This document shows positions 8,784 through 17,859 of a stretch of 64,000 bases of DNA, piece after piece (within the stretch, counting starts at the first letter, position 1; every line of letters starts with the position of its first letter). The notes under the pieces were generated by a model that was given only the letters and a program-made list of their open reading frames with translations, searched no databases and was not told where the DNA came from. The position numbers and the translations under genes were made by a program. The DNA comes from Pseudoclavibacter sp. AY1H1 (GTDB taxonomy: Bacteria > Actinomycetota > Actinomycetes > Actinomycetales > Microbacteriaceae), in the NCBI RefSeq assembly GCF_002931055.1, contig NZ_PSXX01000015.1:1-64000 (forward strand), given 5' to 3'.

Positions 8784-9728
8784 TTAGATGATCACGGCGG
8801 CGTCGACGAGCGCTTCGAGGTCGCCGCTGCGGAGGCCCGGCCAGCCGTGCACCTTCTCGACGAGCGCTGCGGGGAGCGCCCGCGAGCCGTGGACCGCGCC
8901 GGCGAGGGAACCGGCGATGGCGGCGACGGTGTCGGTGTCGCCTCCTCCCCGAACTGCCCGTTCGAGTGCGTCCGTGAGGGAGCTGGCTCCGGCGAGGGCC
9001 GCGAGGGCGCCCTGGTAGGCGCGGACGACCCAGCCGTTCTGCTGCGAGAAGTCGCGTGGATGCGCACCGGGTGCAAGGGTTTCCTCGGTGAAGGCGCGCC
9101 AGCGGTCTCGACGCTCGGCGGGGATCGCGTCGAGCTGGCCGAGGAGGTCGAGTTCGCCGGTGAGGATGGCGTGGCGGATGCCGAGGCACCAGAGCACGCA
9201 GGCGTCGGCGTTGTCGCTCTCCCAGTGGGTGAGCTCGGCGATGCGGGTCGCGGCTTCGACGAGGGCGTGTTCCTGCCCGTCGGCGAGGTGGCCGAGGGCG
9301 ACGGGGCCGGTGCGCATGAGGGCGCCGTTGCCGCCGCTGCGGCCGGCTCGCGTGTGCACGTCGTGGGCGGCGTCGCGAGCGCGATCTTCCGTGACGTCTC
9401 CTTCGAGGGCGGAGAGCACGGTCCGGGTCTGGGCGCCGACGTCTTTCGCGTCGCGGGCCCACTCGCGCCAGGCCACGACGACGCTGGCGAGGGTTGCCGG
9501 GTCATTCAGGGATGCCCCGCCCGAGAGCGCCTGAAGGATCGGCATGGCCATGGAGGTGTCGTCGGTCCACTCCCCCGCGCCGTGCCCGAAGACGCCGACC
9601 CCGTAGACGACGGGTGTGTCGTCCGAGAGCGGCGGCCCAAACTCGTACTGGGAGCCGAGGGCGTCGCCGACGGCGGAGGCGAGCACGGCGCCGTGGGCAC
9701 GGTCGAGTTGGGCTGGCGTGAGTGTCAT
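8784..9728 (-). CDS. ADP-ribosylglycohydrolase (DraG/ARH) family protein
   Basis: 314-residue all-helical hydrolase. The N-terminal metal motif TDDT is at residues 55-58, and the C-terminal GGGDTDTVAAIAG motif supplies the second set of metal ligands. Family members remove ADP-ribose from proteins or small molecules using two Mg/Mn ions. The ATG has GGAG only two bases before it; a TTG five codons upstream (9743) is an alternative start. A strong hairpin between this gene and deoC suggests a separate transcript. No partner ADP-ribosyltransferase is visible nearby. Confidence 0.88.
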   Translation of the reverse strand: MTLTPAQLDRAHGAVLASAVGDALGSQYEFGPPLSDDTPVVYGVGVFGHGAGEWTDDTSMAMPILQALSGGASLNDPATLASVVVAWREWARDAKDVGAQTRTVLSALEGDVTEDRARDAAHDVHTRAGRSGGNGALMRTGPVALGHLADGQEHALVEAATRIAELTHWESDNADACVLWCLGIRHAILTGELDLLGQLDAIPAERRDRWRAFTEETLAPGAHPRDFSQQNGWVVRAYQGALAALAGASSLTDALERAVRGGGDTDTVAAIAGSLAGAVHGSRALPAALVEKVHGWPGLRSGDLEALVDAAVII

Positions 9729-9752
9729 GGCTCCAGTGTCCAACGAACCGCC

Positions 9753-9790
9753 GACAAAGCGGTGGCCAGCGTCGACTGGCCACCGCTGTC
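9753..9790 (-). terminator. Strong hairpin ending the deoC operon
   Basis: GCGGTGGCCAG (9759-9769) pairs perfectly with CTGGCCACCGC (9776-9786) across a 6-base loop, with an outer GACA/TGTC pair. It lies 18 bases past the deoC stop. There is no long U tract, but the stem is very stable. It marks the end of the sugar operon and separates it from the ADP-ribosylglycohydrolase gene. Confidence 0.82.
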
Positions 9791-9807
9791 GGGACGGGTC
9801 GGGGACG

Positions 9808-10491
9808 CTAGTACCCGGCAGGCGCCGTGGACTCGGCGTCGTCGTTCAGCAGCGCTCGGCTGCCCGAGACGCCAAGACGGGTCGCTCCTGCCGCGATGAA
9901 GGCATCCGCTTCAGCCCGCGTCCTGACACCCCCGGAGGCCTTGACCTCGAGCCGGTCGCCGACCGTGCTCTTCATGAGTTCGACCGCGTGCACGCTGGCG
10001 CCACCGGCGGGGTGGAACCCGGTGGAGGTCTTCACGAAGTCGGCATCGGCGCGCTCGGCCGCGCGGCAGACGGCGACGATGGCGTCGTCCGAGAGCGCCG
10101 CGGATTCGATGATCACCTTGAGCACGATCGGAGCCGGTGCTGCGCCACGAACCGCGCGGATGTCCTCCTCGACGGAGTCGTAGTCGCCGTCGATCGCCGC
10201 CCCGATGTCGATCACCATGTCGATCTCGTCGGCTCCCTGCTCGACGGCGGTCTTCGCTTCGAGCGCCTTGACGTTGCTCTGGTGGCGACCGCTCGGGAAC
10301 CCGCAGACGACGGTGAGCTTGAGCTCGGAGCCGTTCGGGAGGGTGACGGGCAGCACGGAGGGCGAGAGGCAGACGCTGTAGGCGCCGAGCTCCGCTGCCT
10401 CGGCGATGGTGGCCTCGACGTCGGCGCGGGTGGCCTCGGGCTTGAGGAGCGTGTGGTCGAGGTACGTGGCGAGGGGGCGTGCACTGGTCAT
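9808..10491 (-). CDS. deoC: Deoxyribose-phosphate aldolase
   Basis: 227-residue class I aldolase that splits 2-deoxyribose-5-phosphate into glyceraldehyde-3-phosphate and acetaldehyde. The Schiff-base lysine is K154 in FVKTSTG, the proton-relay lysine K184 in [10 protein letters not shown], and the catalytic Asp D91 in EIDMVI. Length and motifs are normal. It is the last gene of the sugar operon, 32 bases after the permease, which suggests that the operon feeds a deoxy or otherwise aldol-cleavable sugar phosphate to this enzyme. Confidence 0.92.
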   Translation of the reverse strand: MTSARPLATYLDHTLLKPEATRADVEATIAEAAELGAYSVCLSPSVLPVTLPNGSELKLTVVCGFPSGRHQSNVKALEAKTAVEQGADEIDMVIDIGAAIDGDYDSVEEDIRAVRGAAPAPIVLKVIIESAALSDDAIVAVCRAAERADADFVKTSTGFHPAGGASVHAVELMKSTVGDRLEVKASGGVRTRAEADAFIAAGATRLGVSGSRALLNDDAESTAPAGY

Positions 10492-10523
10492 GGGTTCTGC
10501 TGTCCTTTGCTGGTTGGAGGTCG

Positions 10524-11537
10524 TCACGCCGCGGAGGCCTGCGCGCGGCTGTCGAGGAACTTGTTGAGGATGAGGGCGAGCACGAGGATGATGCCGGTCG
10601 CGATCATCTGCACGAAGGACCCGATTCCCATGAGGTTGAAGAGGTTCTTCAGGACGGAGAGGAGCAGGACGGCGATGAACGTGCCGCCCACGCCGCCGCG
10701 ACCGCCGAAGAGGCTCGTGCCGCCGAGGACGACGGCCGCGATCGCATCCAGCTCGGCTCCCTGGAAGGCCGTGGGCTGGCCGATGGTGAGGCGGCTCGTG
10801 AGGAGCACCCCGGCGAGCGCTGCCGTGAACCCGGAGAAGCCGAAGACCGCGGCCTTGACCCAGTTGACCGGGATGCCGGAGAGGCGTGCCGCCTCTTCGT
10901 TGCTCCCGACGGCGTAGATGTACTCGCCGAAGGTCGTGTAGCGGAGGATGACGGCGGTGAGGAGGGTGACGCCGATGAAGATGAGGCCGGTGAGCGGGAG
11001 CAGCCCGAGGTAGCCGCCGCCGATGATCGTGAACTCGGCCGGCAGGTTGGTGCCAGCCGGGCGCCCGTCGGTGAGCGTGTAGGCCCAGCCCCGCACGGCG
11101 GTGAGTCCAGCGAGCGTCACGATGAAGGCGGGGAGTCGCACCCAGGACGACACCGCCCCCATGAGGAGCCCGATGCCGATGCCGACGGCCAGGGAGATGA
11201 GGATCGCGAGCACCACGGGCATGCGGCCGTCGAGCAGGATCGCCACGGTCATGCCGCTGAAGGCGGCGATCGAGCCGACGGCGAGGTCGATGCCGCTCGT
11301 GAGGATCACGAGGGTCATGCCGATGGCGATGATGCCCGTGAGGCTCGACTGCTGAAGCAGGTTGGAGACGTTCCGGACGGTGAGGAACTCCGGGCTGAGG
11401 ATGGCCGCCAGCGCGCAGATGATGACGAACACGATGAGCAGGTTGCCCTTGATGAGCCAGCTCGAGCTGCGCTGCTTCCAGGTCTTCGCGCTCGCGCGCT
11501 CCTCGGTTGGAGCCGGCGTTGTGGTGGTCGCGTTCAT
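10524..11537 (-). CDS. Ribose/sugar ABC transporter permease, RbsC-like
   Basis: 337-residue membrane protein of the BPD_transp_2 family used by CUT2 sugar importers, with about 8-10 hydrophobic segments. Family motifs include [25 protein letters not shown] and the C-terminal [19 protein letters not shown]. Only one permease gene is present, so it would act as a homodimer. Its start overlaps the ATPase stop by 4 bases. Confidence 0.92.
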   Translation of the reverse strand: MNATTTTPAPTEERASAKTWKQRSSSWLIKGNLLIVFVIICALAAILSPEFLTVRNVSNLLQQSSLTGIIAIGMTLVILTSGIDLAVGSIAAFSGMTVAILLDGRMPVVLAILISLAVGIGIGLLMGAVSSWVRLPAFIVTLAGLTAVRGWAYTLTDGRPAGTNLPAEFTIIGGGYLGLLPLTGLIFIGVTLLTAVILRYTTFGEYIYAVGSNEEAARLSGIPVNWVKAAVFGFSGFTAALAGVLLTSRLTIGQPTAFQGAELDAIAAVVLGGTSLFGGRGGVGGTFIAVLLLSVLKNLFNLMGIGSFVQMIATGIILVLALILNKFLDSRAQASAA

Positions 11538-13045
11538 GATGCCTTCCCGCTGATGATTGCGTGACTGATGCGTGCTTCGCTCGAGACGAGCGGGTCGAAG
11601 TCCGCGACGTTGCGTCCCTCGTGCATGACGACGATGCGGTCGGCATTCGCCATGAGTTCGCCGAGCTCGCTTGATGCGACGAGCACGGCGGCGCCCTGGT
11701 CCGCGAGGATGCGGACCTGGCGATAGAGGTCGGCCTTGGCGCCGATGTCCAGGCCTCGGGTGGGCTCGTCCAGCAGCAGCACTCTCGTGTCGCGAGCGAG
11801 CCACTTGGCGAGGACGACCTTCTGCTGGTTGCCGCCCGAGAGGAGACGGATCTCCTGGCCGGGCTTGCCGAACTTGACGGAGAGGCGTTCCAGGATTGGG
11901 GCAGACGTCGCCCAGGACCGTTCGCGCGGCAGCACCTGGGAGGAGCCGCGGAGCGAGGCGATGCCGGCGTTTCGGGCCACGGAGAGCCCGAGGAACAGCC
12001 CCTCCGTCTTTCGGCTCTCGGGAACGAGGCCGAAGTGGTGGTTGACCGCGGCTCGCACGGAGCTGAGGGTTGCCTGCTTGCCGAAGACCTGGACGTCGCG
12101 CTTGGCCTTGCGTGCTCCGAAGAGCGCGGAGAGGAGCGTGGTGCGCCCCGCCCCGCCGAGGCCGGCGAGCCCGACGATCTCGCCCTTGCGCACGACGACG
12201 TCCCGAACGTCGATGAGCCCGTCGATCGACACGCTCCTGATGTTGAGGGCCTCGACGTCGCTGAATTCCCGCGCATCCCGGTGCTCGGTCAGCTCCGCCT
12301 TCTTGTCGCCGATCATGTCGCCGATCCACCGATCCGCGTCGGTGTCCGCGACGGCGTACTTGGCGGCGTTGTACCCGTCGCGAAGCACGGTGATGCGCGT
12401 TCCGATGTCTCGGATCTCGTCCATCCGGTGCGAGATGTAGATGACGGCGCGGCCCTCGTCGGTGAGGCGGCGGATGACGTTGAAGACGTTCTCGACGTCG
12501 GCCTCGCCGAGTGTCGCGGTCGGCTCGTCCATGACGATGATGCGGGCATCCGTCGTGAGGGCGCGCGCGATGGCGGTGAGCTGCTGGTCGGCGAGCGGCA
12601 GGGTGCCGACGACGGCGTCCGGCGAGAACTTCGCTCCGACGCGCTTGAGGTAGTCGGCGGCGAGGCGCCGCCTCGTCGAGCGCTTGACGAGGCCGCCGAC
12701 GCTCGGCGTGTGGCCGAGGAACAGGTTCTGCGCCACGGTGAGGTCGGCGAAGAGATCCAGCTCCTGGTAGATGACGCTGATGCCGGCGCGGATGCCGTCG
12801 AGCGGACCGGAGAACTTCACCTCCGCACCGCCGATGGAGATCACTCCGGCGTCCGGCGTGTAGGAACCGGCGAGGATCTTCATGAGCGTCGACTTGCCTG
12901 CCCCGTTCTCGCCGAGGAGGCAGTGCACCTCGCCCGGGTAGACGTCGAGGTCGACCGACTTGAGGGCGAGCGTGCCCGGGAAGCCCTTGCGGATGCCGCG
13001 CATCGTGAGGACCGGAGGCGTTGCTTCTTCAATGACAGCAGTCAT
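11534..13045 (-). CDS. Sugar ABC transporter ATPase with two nucleotide-binding domains, RbsA-like
   Basis: 503-residue CUT2 ATPase. The first domain has Walker A GENGAGKS (45-52) and DEPTA. The second has the usual degenerate P-loop (GGAGRTTLL), signature SGGNQQK and [11 protein letters not shown]. Length and the asymmetry between the domains match RbsA/MglA/LsrA. Both ends overlap neighbouring genes by 4 bases (SorC upstream, permease downstream), so the whole operon is tightly coupled. Confidence 0.93.
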   Translation of the reverse strand: MTAVIEEATPPVLTMRGIRKGFPGTLALKSVDLDVYPGEVHCLLGENGAGKSTLMKILAGSYTPDAGVISIGGAEVKFSGPLDGIRAGISVIYQELDLFADLTVAQNLFLGHTPSVGGLVKRSTRRRLAADYLKRVGAKFSPDAVVGTLPLADQQLTAIARALTTDARIIVMDEPTATLGEADVENVFNVIRRLTDEGRAVIYISHRMDEIRDIGTRITVLRDGYNAAKYAVADTDADRWIGDMIGDKKAELTEHRDAREFSDVEALNIRSVSIDGLIDVRDVVVRKGEIVGLAGLGGAGRTTLLSALFGARKAKRDVQVFGKQATLSSVRAAVNHHFGLVPESRKTEGLFLGLSVARNAGIASLRGSSQVLPRERSWATSAPILERLSVKFGKPGQEIRLLSGGNQQKVVLAKWLARDTRVLLLDEPTRGLDIGAKADLYRQVRILADQGAAVLVASSELGELMANADRIVVMHEGRNVADFDPLVSSEARISHAIISGKAS

Positions 13046-13989
13046 CGTTTCCTCGCTTCTCTGAGGTAGTTGGCGCACTCGTCGTCCGTGACGAGCACTG
13101 AGCAGAATTTGTTGTCGACGACCGCGTGGCAGACGGGCCACTTCTCGCGGCCCGAGATGACCGCGACGGCAGTGCGGGCGCTGCTGAGGGTGTCGAGTTC
13201 GAGGCCGAGCGTTCGGGCGTCGAGCCCCGGGTCGACGATGTGTCCGTCGGCGTCGATGTACCGGCCGAGGACGTCGCCGACGGCGCCCTTGCGTTCGAGC
13301 GTTCGCACGTCGTCCGCAGTCAGGTAGCCGCTCGAGACGAGCACCGACTTCGTGTCGACTGGGCCCGCGCTGAAGACGACCGTCGACGCCTCCCGCGCCT
13401 TGTCGAGGATCGTCGACACGAACCGGTCGCTCTCGATCGCCTCGCGGGTGGCTGCCTGCTCGAGGATCGCGGGGCTCGGGAGCAGCGTGACGGTCCCCCT
13501 GCCCTTCGAGGCGATCGTGGTGGCCGTCATCGATGCCATGCCCACGCGGCGGTTGACGGTGACGCCTCCGTTGACCTGGACGACGTCGACCCCGTCTGCC
13601 CACCCGTCTGGCAGCGCGTCGGCGACCTGCTGGAGGGTGCGCCCCCAGGAGACGCCGAGCGTTCGCACGCGGGGTCGGAGCGTCGCGAGGTAGTCGGCTG
13701 CTGCTTCGGCGACTCGAATGCGGGTCTCGGCGTCGTTGTTCGAGCTCGGGACGACGATCGCGTCGGCGAGCCCGTAGAGCTCCTGCAGTTCGCGCTCGAG
13801 TGGCAGCCGCCTGGCTTTGGGGTGCACGATCTCGATGCGCACGAAGCCGCGTTCCTTCGCCTGCGCGAGGAGGCGACCGACCTTCCAGCGCGTCACGCCG
13901 AGGCGGGCGGCGATCTCCGACTGGTTCTTGTCGTCCTGGAAGTACAGCTCGGCGGCGCGGATCGCGAGGAGCTCGTCCTCGCCGTTCAT
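13042..13989 (-). CDS. SorC/LsrR-family sugar-binding transcriptional regulator
   Basis: 315-residue regulator with an N-terminal helix-turn-helix (about 22-45, QSEIAARLGVTRWKVGRLL) and a SorC-type effector domain resembling a sugar-phosphate isomerase (TLGVSWGRTL near residue 112). Members sense phosphorylated sugars made by the kinase of the same operon (sorbose, erythritol, AI-2). It lies inside the operon between the kinase and ATPase genes with 4-base overlaps on both sides. The inverted repeat at 17721-17757 is its likely operator. Confidence 0.9.
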   Translation of the reverse strand: MNGEDELLAIRAAELYFQDDKNQSEIAARLGVTRWKVGRLLAQAKERGFVRIEIVHPKARRLPLERELQELYGLADAIVVPSSNNDAETRIRVAEAAADYLATLRPRVRTLGVSWGRTLQQVADALPDGWADGVDVVQVNGGVTVNRRVGMASMTATTIASKGRGTVTLLPSPAILEQAATREAIESDRFVSTILDKAREASTVVFSAGPVDTKSVLVSSGYLTADDVRTLERKGAVGDVLGRYIDADGHIVDPGLDARTLGLELDTLSSARTAVAVISGREKWPVCHAVVDNKFCSVLVTDDECANYLREARKR

Positions 13990-15509
13990 GCTGCGCCGAC
14001 TCTCGCCGTCGTCTGCGTCGATCTCACGAGCTCGTGGCTCATGCCGGTGAGCAGCTGCGTCGACCGCTCGTACCGCTCGTAGGCGTCCGCGAGCGGCTGG
14101 GTCGCGGCGGGGTTCGGTTCCACGATGACGTGGTCCGGGGCGAAGCGTCTGGCGACCTCGGCGCGGTCCTCGCCGGTGTCTGCGGCGACCCCTAGGATTC
14201 CGAGCGCGAGGGTCGTGAGGTTCTCGCCCGAGACGAGGTTGACGGGGCGGCCGAGTGCATCCGCTGTCGTCTGCAGCCAGAGCGGGTTGTGCCGGATGCC
14301 GCCGGTCAGGAAGACGTCGTCGGAGTCGACCCCGACGGCCTCGAAGGATTCGAGCACCTGTCGGGTGCCGAAGGAGACGGCTTCGACCGTGGCCCGGTAG
14401 AGCTGGGCCGGGGTCGCGCCGAGCGAGAGGCCGAGCACCGCGCCGCGGAGGCTCGGGTCACGGTGGGGTGTGCGGTTGCCCATGAAGTGGTCGAGCACGA
14501 GGATGCCGTGCTCGGCCGCCGGCACCTCGCTCGCGCCGGCGACGAGCTGACCGAGCCTGTCGCGGGGCACCCCGAGGATGCGCTCCGAGAGCCACGAGAG
14601 CGCTGACCCGGCAGACACCTGGCCGCCCTCGATGAGCCAGCGGTCGTGCGTGAGCGCGCCGGGGTACGGCCCCCAGATGGTGGGCGAGAAGACGGGCTCG
14701 TCGAGTTCCGCGATGAAGGCGTTCGACGTTCCGGCGACGATCGCGACCGGGTTCCTGCTGACGCCGCTGAGGGCGACGAGCGCGAGGTGGGCGTCGATGC
14801 CGCCGGCGAAGACGATGGCGCCCGGCTCCACTCCCAGCTCGGCGGCGGCCGCACGGCTGAGCTCGCCGACGATGTCGCCGACCGCGGCGATGTCGTGCGG
14901 CAGCTTCTCCGCGAGGTCCGGGATGCCGAGCTGCGCGTAGAGGTCGGACGGGAGCGCATCCTCTCGGTGGTCGTAGTTCCACTTGCAGGTCGCGTTGAGT
15001 CGCGAGCCCACCCAGTGTCCCGTAAGCCGGAGGGTCATGTAGTCGACGGATTCGCCGATGTGCGTCGCTGCCGCGTAGTTCTCCGGCTCGTTGCGGGCGA
15101 GCCACATGGCCTTGGGGACCAGCCATTCGGAGCTGTCGGAGCCGCCCGCGAACCGCAGCGACGGGTGGTCGATCTCGGCGGTGCGCGCGGATTCCGCGCC
15201 CGCTCTGCTGTCCATCCACAGCAGGGCGGGGCGGATGGGGGCACCGGTGTCGTCGAGGACCACGACGGAGGAGGAGGTCGTGGCGACGCCCACTGCGCGG
15301 ACGGACCGCACCGAGGCCGTCTCCAGGGCTTCCCTGGCGGCGCGCACGGTGGCGCTCCACCAGTCGCGTGGGTTCTGCTCGGCCCAGCCTGGGTGCGGGT
15401 ACGCGGTCTGGTAGGGGGCCGACGCGGTGGAGACTCGTGTCCCCGCCTCGTCGAACACTCCGGCGCGCGCGCCTTCCGTACCGATGTCGATTGCCAAGTA
15501 GAACGCCAC
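13986..15509 (-). CDS. FGGY-family carbohydrate kinase
   Basis: 507-residue sugar kinase. The N-terminal phosphate-binding loop is AIDIGTEGARAGVF (6-19), and the C-terminal FGGY domain carries FLTGGIRHNPLWLQ and ALGILG. The start is GTG, preceded by AGGACAG. It would phosphorylate the imported sugar or polyol with ATP. Xylulokinase, ribulokinase, erythritol kinase and LsrK all belong here, and the sequence does not settle which. It is third in the operon, 41 bases after the dehydrogenase gene. Confidence 0.9.
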   Translation of the reverse strand: MAFYLAIDIGTEGARAGVFDEAGTRVSTASAPYQTAYPHPGWAEQNPRDWWSATVRAAREALETASVRSVRAVGVATTSSSVVVLDDTGAPIRPALLWMDSRAGAESARTAEIDHPSLRFAGGSDSSEWLVPKAMWLARNEPENYAAATHIGESVDYMTLRLTGHWVGSRLNATCKWNYDHREDALPSDLYAQLGIPDLAEKLPHDIAAVGDIVGELSRAAAAELGVEPGAIVFAGGIDAHLALVALSGVSRNPVAIVAGTSNAFIAELDEPVFSPTIWGPYPGALTHDRWLIEGGQVSAGSALSWLSERILGVPRDRLGQLVAGASEVPAAEHGILVLDHFMGNRTPHRDPSLRGAVLGLSLGATPAQLYRATVEAVSFGTRQVLESFEAVGVDSDDVFLTGGIRHNPLWLQTTADALGRPVNLVSGENLTTLALGILGVAADTGEDRAEVARRFAPDHVIVEPNPAATQPLADAYERYERSTQLLTGMSHELVRSTQTTARVGAA

Positions 15510-15550
15510 TGTTCTGTCCTTCGTGTTGTGTTGGGGTGCGCGGGCGGGGA

Positions 15551-16594
15551 TCAGTCTCGGTTGGGGAGGAAGAGCACCTTCGAGCTGAAGATGGAGCGCT
15601 CACCGAGCTGCTTCATGGTGAGGGGAAGCTCGTCGAGGCTGAGCTCGTGGGTGATCATGAACTCCCACTTGAGGCTGCCGTCCGCGAAGGCTCGCGCCGA
15701 CTCGACCCATTCTCGGCCCGGGAAGGGCGCCGAGAAGGAGTTCCAGCTGCCGTGGAGCGACACTTCCTTGCGGAGGAAGTGGCTGAAGACCGCCTTCTCG
15801 AGCTCCACCGTCTTGTGGGGGATGCCGATGAAGGCCGCCTCGCCGTGGCGTGCCGTGAGCTTCGTCGCGAGGGCGATCGTCGCTGGCACACCGGCGGACT
15901 CGATGATGACGTCGAAGCCCTTGCCCGCGTGGGCGATGGCTTCCTCGTCGTTGACGGCCGTGAGGGTGGCCCCGGCTTCGACCGCCATGTCGGCCTTCTG
16001 CTGGTTCACATCCACCGCGAGCACTTCGCTCGCCCCCATGAGCTTCGCCCACTGGATGGCGAACAGCCCGATGGGGCCGGCCCCGATGACGGCGACTCGG
16101 GAGCCCTCGCCGAGCTTCGTCTTGTAGATGGCGTGGAGCGCGATGGCGGACGGATCCATCATGGCCGCCGCCCGCGGGTCGACGCCCTCCGGCATGAGGA
16201 AGATGTTGCCGGCGTTGACGACCACGTACTGTGCGTAGGCCCCATCCTGGCGGCTGCCGAAGTAGCCGTAGTTCTCGCAGAGGCTGAAGTGCCCGTCGAG
16301 GCAGCTCTCGCACTCGTTGCACGGGATGAGCGGCGGCACGGTCGCGAGCTGGCCGATCTCGAGGCCTTCGACGTCAGCGCCGATCTCGACGATGTGGCCT
16401 GAGAACTCGTGCCCGCAGATGATGGGCAGCAGGTAGGCGCCAGCGAAGTTCATGCGCGGGATGTCGGAGCCGCACACGCCGCACGCGGCGACCTTGAGCA
16501 GCACGTCGCCGGTGCCCGGCTTTGGCACATCCACGCTTTCCACGCGGATGTCGCCCGGCGCGTGCATCACTGCCGCGGTCATCGTCTCGGTCAT
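15551..16594 (-). CDS. Zinc-dependent medium-chain dehydrogenase, galactitol-1-phosphate dehydrogenase-like
   Basis: 347-residue MDR enzyme. The catalytic zinc site is C41, H62 and E63, the structural zinc is held by C92, C95, C98 and C106, and the NAD loop is GAGPIG (171-176). The segment GSWNSFSAPFPGREW is characteristic of GatD (galactitol-1-phosphate 5-dehydrogenase) and close relatives. It probably oxidises a polyol or polyol phosphate made from the transported substrate. It is second in the operon, 55 bases after the binding-protein gene. Confidence 0.88.
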   Translation of the reverse strand: MTETMTAAVMHAPGDIRVESVDVPKPGTGDVLLKVAACGVCGSDIPRMNFAGAYLLPIICGHEFSGHIVEIGADVEGLEIGQLATVPPLIPCNECESCLDGHFSLCENYGYFGSRQDGAYAQYVVVNAGNIFLMPEGVDPRAAAMMDPSAIALHAIYKTKLGEGSRVAVIGAGPIGLFAIQWAKLMGASEVLAVDVNQQKADMAVEAGATLTAVNDEEAIAHAGKGFDVIIESAGVPATIALATKLTARHGEAAFIGIPHKTVELEKAVFSHFLRKEVSLHGSWNSFSAPFPGREWVESARAFADGSLKWEFMITHELSLDELPLTMKQLGERSIFSSKVLFLPNRD

Positions 16595-16649
16595 TGTCGC
16601 TTCCTCCAGGAATCGATGGTGGTTGGTGGTGTCGCTCGGGGTGAGAGGA

Positions 16650-17636
16650 TTACTTGCCGCCCTGCGCGAAGAGGGTGTCTCCGACCAGGTCGCCCGCGTT
16701 GTCCTTGGTCACGAGTTCGGTGCCCGCGTCGATCTCCGCTTCCACGTCCTCGCCGGCAGCGGCGCTGAGTGCGGTCTCGGCCGCGACGGTGCCGAGGGCG
16801 ATCGGGTCGTTGAGCGAGGTCGCGACGTACTGGTCGCCTTCGGCGATCGCGTCGACAGCTTCCATGAGTCCGTCGACTCCGGCGACGAGGACGTCGGTGC
16901 GTCCGTTCTCCTGGAGCACCTGGAGGGCGCCGAGCGCCATGTCGTCGTTGTGGGCGTACACGACCTTCACGTCGGAGTTCGACTGGAGGAGGTCCTGCAT
17001 GGCGGTGACGGCGTTCGAGCGGATGTACTCCGCGTACGGGCCAGCGACGATGTTCACCGACGAGTCGCCCTCGAAGACGCTGTGGAAGCCTTCCGAGCGG
17101 TCCATGGCGACGGTTCCGCCGGCGTCGCCCTGGATCTCGATGATCTTGCCGCCTTCGGCGCCGAGCGCTTCCTTGACCTGCTCGCCGACGAGCTTGCCCA
17201 TCTCGACGTTGTCGCGGCCCACGTGGGCGATGGCGCCTTCCGCGGAGCGGTCGACCGTGACGACGGGGATGCCCGCGGCCTCGGCGGAGGCGATGCTCTG
17301 CGCGATGCCCTGCGGGTCGACCGGGTTGATGAGGAGGACGTCCACACCCTTGGTGATGAGGTCTTCGATGTCGTTGTTCTGCTTGGTGACGTCGCCGTTG
17401 GCGTCGACGTACTCGAGTTCAGCGCCTGCCGCGTCTGCGGCTTCCTGCACGCCGACGCCGAGCTCGACGTAGAACGGCGACTGCTGCGTGGCCTGGCTGA
17501 AGCCGATGGAGATGGTGCCGTCGTCGGCCCCGCCCGCGCTGGCGCCTTCCCCTCCTGGGGTCGTGGTGACAGAGCAGCCGGTCAGCAGCAACGATGCTGC
17601 GGCGACGGTGGTGAGAAACAAGCCCGATTTCTTCAT
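16650..17636 (-). CDS. Sugar ABC transporter substrate-binding lipoprotein, RbsB-like
   Basis: 328-residue exported protein with a lipobox LLLTGC (lipid-anchor Cys21), a Gly/Thr-rich linker and the Peripla_BP_4 sugar-binding fold (ISIGFSQATQQSPFYVEL near 42, INPVDPQG, HNDDMALGALQ). The start is fixed by an ideal AAGGAGGT ribosome site 7 bases upstream of ATG; the high translation signal suits a first-gene binding protein. It heads the minus-strand sugar operon and lies just downstream of the dyad operator. Confidence 0.93.
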   Translation of the reverse strand: MKKSGLFLTTVAAASLLLTGCSVTTTPGGEGASAGGADDGTISIGFSQATQQSPFYVELGVGVQEAADAAGAELEYVDANGDVTKQNNDIEDLITKGVDVLLINPVDPQGIAQSIASAEAAGIPVVTVDRSAEGAIAHVGRDNVEMGKLVGEQVKEALGAEGGKIIEIQGDAGGTVAMDRSEGFHSVFEGDSSVNIVAGPYAEYIRSNAVTAMQDLLQSNSDVKVVYAHNDDMALGALQVLQENGRTDVLVAGVDGLMEAVDAIAEGDQYVATSLNDPIALGTVAAETALSAAAGEDVEAEIDAGTELVTKDNAGDLVGDTLFAQGGK

Positions 17637-17716
17637 TGAAATGACCTCCTTGGTCCGGATGACTGAGGACAAGGTAGGTCGGCTGCGAAGGCCGCGGCAA
17701 CAGCTGAGCAGTGCTT

Positions 17717-17757
17717 TGCTCATGTGAGCACTGACACTCGCGAAACGTGCTCACATG
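17717..17757. promoter_or_regulatory. Operator of the sugar operon (SorC site candidate)
   Basis: CATGTGAGCAC (17721-17731) is repeated as its exact inverse GTGCTCACATG (17747-17757) with a 15-base spacer. The left arm is also part of the shorter palindrome TGCTCATGTGAGCA (17717-17730). The site lies about 81 bases before the binding-protein start and has the size expected for a tetrameric SorC-type regulator. Seen in sequence; the binder is inferred. Confidence 0.65.
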
Positions 17758-17768
17758 CGCGCTCAGAA

Positions 17769-17802
17769 GAGCACTTCGGGGGCCGAGCGAAGTGCTCGGC
17801 CC
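17769..17802 (-). terminator. Overlapping alternative hairpins downstream of the alcohol dehydrogenase
   Basis: Two stems share bases and exclude each other: GAGCACTTCG (17769-17778) with CGAAGTGCTC (17788-17797), and GGGCCGAG (17780-17787) with CTCGGCCC (17795-17802). A third small stem (CCGGCGG, 17831-17837, with CCGCCGG, 17849-17855) lies nearer the gene end. The likely role is termination of the TetR-dehydrogenase transcript before the sugar-operon promoter. Confidence 0.6.
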
Positions 17803-17859
17803 CTGAAGCGGGAGAGGGTGTTGTCAGTGTCCGGCGGTCGCTAACGGCCCGCCGGGCGG

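Noticed and set aside
9808-12276. An 822-codon frame that joins deoC to upstream sequence
   Set aside because: The upstream part is a shadow of the permease and ATPase genes. DeoC has a normal start at 10491 and normal family length.
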